DNA of 64,000 nt, taken from the NCBI GenBank assembly GCA_030544235.1, contig CM060464.1, positions 37,995,280 to 38,059,279 on the forward strand, in the 5' to 3' direction. Below, piece after piece: positions 57,298-64,000 of the stretch. Each line of letters begins with the position of its first letter. The stretch's first letter is position 1. Position numbers and translations under genes: made by a program. The notes under the pieces are model-generated. The model saw nothing but the letters and a program-made list of their open reading frames with translations. It did not search any database and had not been told where the DNA came from. This stretch comes from Lepturacanthus savala. Lineage: Eukaryota; Chordata; Actinopteri; Scombriformes; Trichiuridae.

Positions 57298-57488
57298 TTT
57301 AATAAGTTTATTGGATGTTACTTTGGTTTTGTTTCTACAGGGAATTATTTTTATTAAATTGTCTGTTCTCTGTCTTATAGGCCTTCTAATGCTAGGTTTA
57401 TTAAAGCTAGGTTTATTAAAGTTAGGTTTATTAAAGTTAGCTACACGGGGGATGGACACAGTCTCTATCTGCTTTCCTGAACCTGTGT

Positions 57489-58009
57489 TGTGGCAAAAAA
57501 AGAAGTTCAGCCTTGGTCGGTGCATGAATAAAGCGATGAGTCCAGAAGTGCCTTTTTCTCTTTATTATAGCATCACGTGAACAGGTTGTGGCATGCTGAG
57601 AGAGTGGAAGTGCAATGCAATGATCAGATGGAGAAAACTGCCTGTCACATACACACACATAGAAAGTTGGTCAACTTCCTGGCTGTTTACAAGACTGTTT
57701 TCAGAGACCCCTGAAAGACAATAGTCTTGCTAAATCAGCCCTAACTTAACTATCTGAACATCCTGAGAGTTTTTGGTGGTCATCCTTGAGCAATAGGTGA
57801 AATGCTCTTTCCTGTTCAGCTGGGGTATCTGGTGTGAAAGATAAGGAAACTATCGTTCACAGAATCTGGCCTAGTCATGCTTAGGTCATCATGTTACTAA
57901 GGCACAGCATTTAAAACAATAGGAATATATGTATTTTCCAATATAGAAACAAATTTTAAACAATAAACTTCAGATAATTAATTTTCCATTACATCTGGGA
58001 TATGTGACA
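57489..58009 (-). mobile_element. Probable solo LTR between L2-B ORF1 and ORF2
   Basis: This block interrupts L2-B where ORF1 and ORF2 should be close together. On the minus strand it begins TGTCACATATCCC and ends TTTTTTTGCCACA, TG...CA-type ends. AATAAA lies about 75 bp before the 3' end, as in LTRs. A clear TSD could not be matched, so the edges and class are tentative. Confidence 0.45.
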
Positions 58010-58085
58010 GCTCAGGATGAGACAAGTGACTTACAGAGAAGTGTTTTACACTACGACTCTGTGCCCGGGCCCCCACTCTATCGGG

Positions 58086-58845
58086 TCATTTGGGAAAACT
58101 AAGTCTTGGGGCCATATTTCTGCTTAGGACAGAGGCTCCTTCCTGAGTCGGATGGATGCCATCTCTCCGGATGAGCCCGGGCTTTCCCCAAAATGCGCGC
58201 CAATTGTCAATAAAAACTATATTGTTTTCAGGGCACCACCTAGCTAACCAGTGGTTAAAGGATGAGAAGCGGGAGTACATCTCATCACTGACCAGATTGG
58301 GCAGGGGTCCAGAGAATGCTACAGTGTCAGCCATCGATTTAGTGAGTTTACACACCGATTCTATGTTTAATTTCAGAATCTCTGATTGTCTCCGCCGGGC
58401 ATCGTTACCACCTGCATGGATCACGATGCGGCGGAATCTAGCCCTACTCTGCTTTAAGAGCCTAAGGTTACCTTCGATGTCACCGACTCTGGCCCCTGGA
58501 TAACACCTAACAGACGCCGCTGGGTGCTTCACGTCTCTGACTATAGAACTTCCAATTATGAGTGTGTCTGGTTCAGCAGGTGTGGTGCTGAGAGGAACAA
58601 ACCTGTTACTGACGTGAAGCTGTTGGTGCACTACATGTTTGTGTTTAGCATTACGTTTCCCCCGGACTGTCACAAACCCGTCACTACTGTTGTTTCTGTC
58701 TGTAGCTTCACCTTCATCAAGCTTGTTTCAAGCTGTTTTCGCTTCATCAAACCTTTGATTTAGAATTTGCAGTTTGGAGCTTAAAGATCTGGAAGTTTCA
58801 GAGTCAGAGCTGTTGGTGACTAAACTCAAGCTAAATGGGCTGAAT
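58086..58845 (-). pseudogene. L2-B ORF1, SGNH-hydrolase (esterase) protein
   Basis: L2/CR1-type ORF1 proteins often carry an esterase of the SGNH fold, of uncertain role in retrotransposition. The continuous frame 58673-58086 shows its blocks: LIIGSSIVRDV (residues about 38-48, nucleophile Ser), HAGGNDARRR (about 86-95, the GxND block) and RRDGIHPTQEGA (about 169-180, the catalytic Asp-His pair). The protein ends LSFPK and TGA. Upstream the same frame continues (NNSSDGFVTVRGKRN) through one in-frame TGA at 58728-58730 into a helical Ser/Leu-rich region up to about 58845. The apparent start at 58673 is a GTG, so it is probably not the true start; the catalytic blocks themselves are intact. Confidence 0.88.
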
Positions 58846-58850
58846 TTAAA

Positions 58851-58960
58851 GGGGCAGTCTGTAGTTTCTGTTAGTAAAACTTCACATTAAAATCAGCTGA
58901 AACTGCTATCTATAGTCATTGTTTGCTTTGTCCATTCTAAGCTACTGTAGAAACATGGTA
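58851..58960. other. Unassigned spacer
   Basis: Short sequence between the L2-B 5' region and repeat M; it may include more L2 5' UTR. Confidence 0.4.
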
Positions 58961-59250
58961 AGAGCTGCATTGATAAATTAATTCATCAATTAGTTTCCAA
59001 CTATTACATTAATCTCCATCTATGTATGGATTTGAGTCATTTTTCAGAAGAAAATGCCCAAATTCTCTGGTTCCAGCTTCTCTTCTGATTATTTCCTGGT
59101 TTCTTTAGTCTCTATAATAATAAACTGATGATCTTTGGGTTGTGGACAAAAAAAAACATTTTAGGTTGAATCTTCAGCTTTGGAAACACTGATCCACATT
59201 TTACACCATTTATATATCAAACGACTAATCATTTCTATAATCAATAGATT
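58961..59250 (-). mobile_element. MITE-like repeat M, near-complete copy
   Basis: About 290 bp. In plus orientation it starts AGAGCTGCATTGATAAATTA and ends near CGACTAATCATTTCTATAAT. The ends are imperfect inverted repeats (AGTTGCAGC-type and ATTAATC-rich). Internal blocks AATTCTCTGGTTCCAGCTTC and CTGGTTTCTTTAGTCTCTAT match the copy at 27240 in reverse. Non-coding. Confidence 0.6.
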
Positions 59251-59410
59251 AAATCACTATCAGATATCTGCTTTGTTGTGCACAGTACTTGCCTCAAGTG
59301 CGGCACCATTAATATGTTGTGTCTTGCACTAATTCTTCAGGTAGAATTGACTATCAGAAAGAATCAATAATTATTGGAAATAATTATGGATTCATTAAAA
59401 GTTTTAGAAT

Positions 59411-60620
59411 TTCGGGGCACCACCTCTCGGTTGAGAGGAAAGATAGTCAATTCTCTGATTCAGTCTCATGAATTGTAATAATCTATTCATTTGGACGTCT
59501 GATTAACAATTAACTTAATAATAGAAACCAGGGTTATCATATTAATAGCTATTAATAGTTGAAGGATTCTGAGTTCTAAAGTAGAGGTTAGCAGAATTCA
59601 TTATTGTACGACATTAAAGAGGCAGAATGTATGACTCAAAAGCATTTATTCATAAAATACAAAAGTAAACACACAATAAAACATCTAAACTAAATGTATC
59701 TATGTACATGTGAATGTGCGTAGATGCTGTGTGTGTGTGTGTGCGCGCGTGCATGTGCGTATCTGTGGGGGGGGGGGACTACAAAGATGGCTGCCGTGGT
59801 GGCTGTTCTATGTAGTCCAGGCCATGTGGGGCTCTTTGTCTGTTAAGAACAAAGGGAAAATGGCCGACCGTGTTAATGAGTGTGTGAGTGTGTGTGTGTG
59901 TAGGCTTAATGTCACTTTGTGTGTGTTTCAAGGTATCATGTTAAAGAATGGTTAGTATCATGCAGGTTGGGACACTAACATCAAACTAAACCTTCTTACA
60001 AACCTAAAACACAGTGAACTGTAGCCTATGATCTCATCACATTAACAAAGTTCAACAGTCTGGTTTAACTGTGTTTGTTAATGTTCTGTTCTGCCCAAGT
60101 CATGTTACCAGTGGAAAGGAAGAAGAAGGGTTGCTCTCTGGTTCTGCTTCCTTGAGTAGCTGCAGATGTTGTTGCAGCTGTGGTGTTTGTTGAGGAGTAG
60201 ATCCGTTGTGTAGGTCGCGTTGCTCTTTGTTAATCCTTGTCTGGTTGTAGAACCAGGCCTGAGTTTCTTCAGTGCTGCTGGCTGGACGTCGTTGAGTCCT
60301 TGGTCACTTGCAGGTCCGTGAGACGCTGAAAGCAGCTGGATAATCCCTTTTAGAGCAGAGAAGCTGCTGAAGGCTTCTGTCCTGCAGCTTCTCCTGCTAC
60401 AAAGCGGTGCTCTGCTGATGAGCAGGAGCCCGGGAGAGAGTTTGGAGCTGATGTTGGAGAAGAGTCGAAGAGACTGTGGAGTGAGAGAGAGAGTAAAGTC
60501 GAAGAGCATTTTAGAGGGGAAAGGCCGGTGCCTTTATACCTCTGGTAACATTCCTTGAAGGTGTGAAACTGAGTTTCCTGTCGGGGGAAGGGTCACAAGT
60601 TCCAGGCTCAGCCAGGCATC
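59411..60620 (-). repeat. LTR-like dispersed repeat, copy 2, with possible primer site
   Basis: On the minus strand there is a TATA box (TATAAAGG, about 60540-60533), a transcribed-type region shared with 27507-27965 (AGCACCGC, CTGCAGGACAGAAGCC, GTGACCAAGGACTCAAC), AATAAATGC near 59648 and TCTGCCTCTTTAATG near 59620. About 200 bp further, at 59422-59411, is TGGTGCCCCGAA, which looks like a tRNA-type primer site. Together this suggests a 5' LTR plus leader of a retroelement. About 300 bp at 59880-60190 are absent from copy 1. No TSD found. Confidence 0.5.
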
Positions 60621-61090
60621 TGGCTGAAGATGTTTATCACCTTTGTGGGCACAACAGCTTTAAGAGGAAAAAGTTTCTTAAGTCATGGACAAAGTGTGTT
60701 AGAGACATTCATCACTTTACTGTCTAGTTAGTGTTATTCGTGGTATGTGGTTCTGGAGGAAAGGTGATGGATATTCAAATAATATTTATACTATTATATT
60801 GACTATTATACTAGACTATATATAGTTGACTATAATAAATAACCTACTATACTATTATAAATAAAGAATGTAATAATAATATGGAAATCAGAATCTAAGC
60901 TATTTTCTCATTGTCTCATTTAAACATATTAATACTTATGATAATTTTATATACACAAATTAAATATAAGAATATGCATAAATATAAAATGTATTTAACT
61001 GTACATTTAGATATATTATTTCTATGTTATTTTGTATTATAGTTGACTTATGGTTGACTTGTGGCACACTTGTGGTTTTCTAGAAAAGGT
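60621..61090. other. Unassigned AT-rich sequence
   Basis: Possibly the upstream (U3) part of the LTR-like repeat up to about 60740, then strongly AT-rich DNA (TATATAGTTGACTATAATAA and similar) with no features. Confidence 0.45.
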
Positions 61091-61440
61091 ATGAGGGTCG
61101 ACATGACGACCTTTCGACATGTCAGGTCGTCATGCTGTCAGGTCGTCATATATGAGGGTCGACATGACGACCTTTCGACATGTCAGGTCGTCATGCTGTC
61201 AGGTCGTCATATATGAGGGTCGACATGACGACCTTTCGACATAAGACCTGTTGTCATGACAATCTTTCGACCTGACGACTTCTTGACATGACGACTTCTT
61301 GACATGACGAGCTGTCGACCTGATGACCTGATGATGATGGCCTTTCGATATGTCGAAAGGCCATCATGTCGACCCTCATACATGACGACCTGACAGCATG
61401 ACGACCTGATGACCTGTTGGCATGACAACTTGTTGACCTG
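61091..61440. repeat. 61-bp tandem repeat with inverted copy and 15-bp-stem hairpin
   Basis: Direct units start at 61091, 61152 and 61213 (exact 61-bp spacing), each ATGAGGGTCGACATGACGAC, CTTTCGACATGTCAGG, TCGTCATGCTGTCAGG. A degenerate TGACATGACGACTT stretch follows. At 61334-61367 a perfect 15-bp stem ATGATGGCCTTTCGA closes a 4-nt loop TATG. Then 61362-61410 carries the unit in reverse complement (GTCGACCCTCATACATGACG). The block borders the ERV LTR at 61441. Confidence 0.9.
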
Positions 61441-61815
61441 TGTCACGGAAAAAAACGAACAAACTAGTGAGCAGATGAAATAAGAGATCTGTTGTTGAAG
61501 ATTTAAGAGTCGTCTTTATTCTTCTGTGCACAGAGGGTCAGTTCAGTCAGAGTGACACGCAGGTCTGCTGAAGTGAACCAACCTGAAACCTAAACACAGG
61601 ACTTAAGTACAATTCTCTTATCTCCTGAGGAACAAAGACTAACCCACTCCCCAAGGTGACTTCAACCTTGCTCTTACAATAGTGACTGTGTGATGTGGTC
61701 ACTTCCCAAATCATCAACCTTAACAACACCATTGTCCTTGTCTGTCTCCGGACAGGTTAAACACTTTTTAACTTTTAGGACACCTTACACATTTTTTCTG
61801 GAATTTTCCACCACA
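61441..61815 (-). repeat. ERV 3' LTR
   Basis: On the minus strand it begins TGTGGTGGAAAATTCC after a purine tract and ends TTTTTCCGTGACA; 375 bp. AATAAA at 61515-61520 (minus). The companion 5' LTR must lie beyond the right edge. Confidence 0.8.
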
Positions 61816-61832
61816 GTTCCCTCCTTTTTATC
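61816..61832 (-). promoter_or_regulatory. ERV polypurine tract
   Basis: Minus-strand GATAAAAAGGAGGGAAC directly precedes the LTR, the standard plus-strand primer position. Confidence 0.75.
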
Positions 61833-62040
61833 AAACATACACATTGATAAATTCATTACATTATATAATATTGTATCAGTGATTACTCAATCAAAATAAG
61901 AGTTTACACTCCCTTCATTCATACCTTGACATATATAAAATGGATAATACAATTAACTCATTTGTTAGCACACAATTTCAAAATATAATCATTCATCACT
62001 AAATAACCTACACAGATATACATGAAACATTTCTTTTCCA

Positions 62041-62349
62041 TCAATCACAAACAGAATCTTCTTCAGACATAAGACTTGTATTTTCTCCAAAGGAGGCATT
62101 TACCATTAAAGTAGTTGATACAGACTTGTCAACAACCCTGACTATCAGCCGTCTTTTATGGTGTAACACAATACTGAGAATCACTATCATCCCAGATAAC
62201 AAAAGCCACCCCATTCTTCTCCTGTTGGCAAGCTCTTCCTGGCCTGCTTGTTGGAGCCTTGGCACGGCTACAGGTGGGAGGGAGGCGCTCGTTTTCACCC
62301 TCCCCCACTCAGCCGGTCGTTCATGGCGTTGTGTTCTCTTAGATGACAT
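62041..62349 (-). pseudogene. env: ERV Env N-terminal remnant
   Basis: A 102-codon frame overlapping the IN end by a few bases, the usual pol-env relation. The N-terminus is basic and polar. A hydrophobic segment (MGWLLLSGMIVILSIVL, residues about 46-62) could be a signal/leader membrane span. It ends with TGA at 62041-62043. No surface or transmembrane-subunit motifs are present before the LTR, so most of env is deleted. The assignment rests on position and the hydrophobic segment, not on clear homology. Confidence 0.45.
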
Positions 62350-62641
62350 GTGTATGTGTATTATGTACTCTTGAAGATTTTAGGGCAGAGCAAGTCGTGC
62401 ACCCTGGACGATATGTGTGTTCTTGGAGTTCTCCGGTGTACAGCTTACAATGGCTGACATGCACCCACGATGGCCTCTCTGCAACCTTGACAGCTGTAGC
62501 TGTTACCAAAAGGACAAGGAATGGTCCCAGCCACCGCTTGTCTTTCCACCTTTTCCTTTTGTGGTCCTTGATGACAACGTAGTCCCCTGGCTGGATCTTA
62601 TGAAGTGGACCAGAGGCTGGCACAGGAAACGCGTTCTTCAC
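62339..62641 (-). pseudogene. pol: ERV integrase C-terminal domain remnant
   Basis: Contains HKIQPGDYVVIKDHKRKRW, then WLGPFLVLLVTATAVKVAER and WVHVSHCK. This is the characteristic C-terminal domain of gammaretrovirus-type integrases (PGD, RWLGP, TAVKV, W-H-SHCK). The catalytic core is not in the window: upstream sequence goes straight to the end of gag. A short tail follows to TGA at 62339. Non-functional on its own. Confidence 0.85.
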
Positions 62642-62727
62642 CTGTTGTCGGATATCAGCTAAAGCTCCCCTTCTGTTCTTCCGAGGGTGTTCTCCTTCCT
62701 CTACGCATACCTTCTCCCCCCCATCCT

Positions 62728-64000
62728 CTAGTCAATCTGATGGCTCATCAGCACCTCGTCCTCTGGTCTGCCGAAAGCGTTGTTGATTCTCTTCATCCTC
62801 CTCCAGACAGTCTTTTGCCCAGTGTCCAACTTTTCCGCACCTGAAACATCTATCAACATCATCTTGTTGAATGTTCCTTCTGTCTGTACGCCATCCTCCT
62901 CTTCCTCGTGCTGTTCCTCTGCCCCTGTTTCTTCTTCTGGCCTCCCATCCGTAGGCCCCTCTTGGTGCGGTTGTTCTGCATGTTTAGCGTGTCGTATGAC
63001 CTCAGTCAAAGGGGCATCTGACAAACATATGCATGTGTCCTTTACCCTTAGAGCAAGTGGAGGCAGCAATCCATCGACGAAACATTTTGTCGATGGATGA
63101 CTTTCCCAGGCAGTGATATCAGGACCTCTGCCTGGTTCTTCAATGCCACTATTTTCATTGAAAACAGCATGCAATCTGGCTTGATACTCGTCTACAGTTT
63201 CTGTTGCTGATTGCTTACATGATGTGATCTTCGTCATGTCCACTCGATTGGGAAAAAACCCTCTTATTTCAGCTCGTACTGCTTCAATGATGGCTCTGTA
63301 GTCATTGTTATTAGCATGGTCCCACTGTACATGTTCTTGGTGGTGATCGTCCTCACCAAGTGCTTGTTTGATTTTGGCATAATCTGCGGGGCCCATTTTC
63401 TTCATTAGCAGCCTCTTCAATTCTGATGTAGTTGGAGAAAATTCTTTACAAAACGTCAAGAGTTCATTTGAAAATTTCACCCCTGACGCCTTTACTTCTG
63501 GCAAATGTGCGAGGGCCTTGATCATATCATCATGCGTCCATAGGCGGTGGACAAGTTGAACCTCATCGGGACCTGCCACCTGCACCATAGGCAGTTGATG
63601 CACATGTACAGCCTCTGGCTTTCTGCTGTCCGGTTGATTCCTTTCTCTGAGGTAGTAGCCACCCTGATGAGGAAATGTTGCTGCCAGACGTGAAGGACTC
63701 ATCCATGCTGACTGCTGCAGTGGGGCTGGAGCAGAGGGAGAGACAGATTGCCCAGGAGGGGAGAAAAAGGATTGAGGAATCCCCATGTCTGGAATGTTCA
63801 CACCTTGGGCACCGTAAAATGGTGGGGGTTGCTCAGTCTGCAGTACTGGTTGTGTTTGGAGAGGCGGGCTAACTGCAAGATCCTGTAGCTGCTGGACAGG
63901 CAAAGGTTGATCATCTGGGGGTGGGACATCTGTAGGTTGAGCCCTACGGGGGTGAGGGCATGCGTCAAGGTCGGAGTCCACCCTGACAAAAGATGAAGAA
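62728..64000 (-). pseudogene. gag: ERV Gag, runs off the window; nucleocapsid frameshifted
   Basis: Open from the right edge to 62728. Residues in order: a Pro/Gln-rich matrix-p12-like region, then a capsid part (LWTHDDMIKALAHLPEVKAS, ELLTFCKEFSPTTSELKRLL, ETVDEYQARLHAVF) and an acidic Glu-rich stretch near 62900. The CCHC nucleocapsid knuckle CFRCGKVGHWAKDC is encoded at 62848-62807 in another frame, so a small indel near 62870 disconnects it. No true start is in view; the frame is open to the edge. Confidence 0.78.

Larger units (their letters stand above)
47567..57480 (-). pseudogene. L2-B ORF2 (endonuclease-RT), split and frameshifted
   Basis: ORF2 nicks target DNA and reverse-transcribes the LINE RNA. 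The N-terminus (57480-57303) has a short tandem NFNKPNFNKPSFNKPS, then TSNKLIKCGLLNIRS, cut by Gypsy-2. The endonuclease resumes at 51549-51170 (LDILALTETWLQQDEYV, GGGVAVI) with its last block SDHCLITF at about 50955. A linker (50773-50282) leads to RT (50105-49368) with PLLKKNTLEPDILVNYRPIS, STETALVKVTNYLL, LDLSAAFDTIDH, YGVPQGSVLGP and the catalytic YADD in HCYADDTQLYLS. The C-terminal part (48043-47567) follows beyond Tc1-B. RT catalytic residues are present; frames change at least three times even ignoring the insertions. Confidence 0.9.
46966..58850 (-). mobile_element. L2-B: long L2-clade LINE interrupted by Tc1-B, Gypsy-2 and a solo LTR
   Basis: On the minus strand: ORF1 with an SGNH esterase domain (about 58845-58086), ORF2 with endonuclease and RT (about 57480-47567), a 3' UTR and the tail GGGCTATATAAATAAAAG at about 47000-46983. 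Insertions at 48030-49129, 51555-57297 and 57489-58009 split it; without them it is about 4.5 kb. The 3' UTR closely matches L2-A. The 5' end is not defined by any motif. Confidence 0.9.
61441..64000 (-). mobile_element. Endogenous retrovirus (gamma/epsilon-like), internally deleted, 3' part
   Basis: Minus-strand order from the window edge: Gag, then directly a C-terminal piece of integrase, then an Env-leader-like frame, purine tract and 3' LTR. Protease, RT, RNase H and most of integrase are missing between gag and the IN tail, and most of env is missing. The IN tail resembles the MLV-type C-terminal domain, which places it with class I retroviruses rather than Gypsy. A defective relic that could move only with help. 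Confidence 0.75.

Noticed and set aside
61207..61446. 79-codon minus-strand frame in the 61-bp repeat block
   Set aside because: Direct translation of the tandem repeat; no domain.

Overview
The window looks like teleost fish genomic DNA that is almost entirely repetitive. The evidence is the repeat set: two Tf1/sushi-type chromodomain Gypsy elements, a Gmr1-like Gypsy element with integrase ahead of reverse transcriptase, two L2-clade LINEs (one with an SGNH-esterase ORF1), Tc1 elements with TA duplications, a hAT element with a BED finger, and a gamma/epsilon-like endogenous retrovirus. I recognise no host protein-coding gene, rRNA or tRNA gene. Open frames outside the transposons are chance frames in low-complexity DNA. 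There is no CRISPR or prokaryotic signal.

Layout. 1-9.3 kb: a solo sushi-type LTR (335-952), then a decayed Tc1/mariner-like element (about 1176-9254). Gypsy-1 (1914-7402, TSD AGACC) and a 5'-truncated L2 LINE (7441-8825, TSD TGAC) have inserted into it. 9.9-11.3 kb: a decayed endonuclease/RT LINE. 12.8-15.0 kb: a solo LTR (TSD CTCAT) split by a hAT element (13304-14770, TSD ACGTAGAT). 15.1-16.9 kb: two minisatellites and an L1/Tx1-like 3' end. 18.6-26.6 kb: decayed Gypsy-3, with a one-frameshift Tc1 transposon (18816-20503) in its 5' LTR. 28.0-34.5 kb: a 29/30-bp satellite with a 1,325-bp higher-order period. 37.8-41.0 kb: a 3.2-kb CAG/TAG/AAC triplet array. 41.0-46.2 kb: Gmr1-like Gypsy-4, inserted at the edge of that array. 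47.0-58.9 kb: a long minus-strand L2 LINE containing a second Tc1 element (48030-49129), Gypsy-2 (51555-57297, intact 1,100-residue Pol frame) and a probable solo LTR. 59.4-64.0 kb: an LTR-like repeat (inverted partner of 27.5 kb), a 61-bp palindromic repeat block, and the 3' part of an internally deleted retrovirus running off the right edge.

How the parts relate. The nesting gives relative ages: L2-B is older than its Tc1 and Gypsy-2 insertions, Gypsy-3 is older than its Tc1, and the solo LTR is older than its hAT. Gypsy-2 looks youngest (LTRs nearly identical apart from repeat number, one stop in gag). Most proteins here are broken copies of autonomous replication machinery. The most informative observations are: (1) a 95-bp piece of flanking DNA inside Gypsy-2 beside its 3' LTR, with a templated-looking 8-nt filler; (2) matching self-priming geometry in the sushi-type LTRs, a TATA-like box about 30 nt before a 10-12-nt sequence complementary to the primer site; (3) the higher-order satellite; and (4) Gmr1 pol order with a SCAN-like capsid motif. 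I found no convincing new cellular system.
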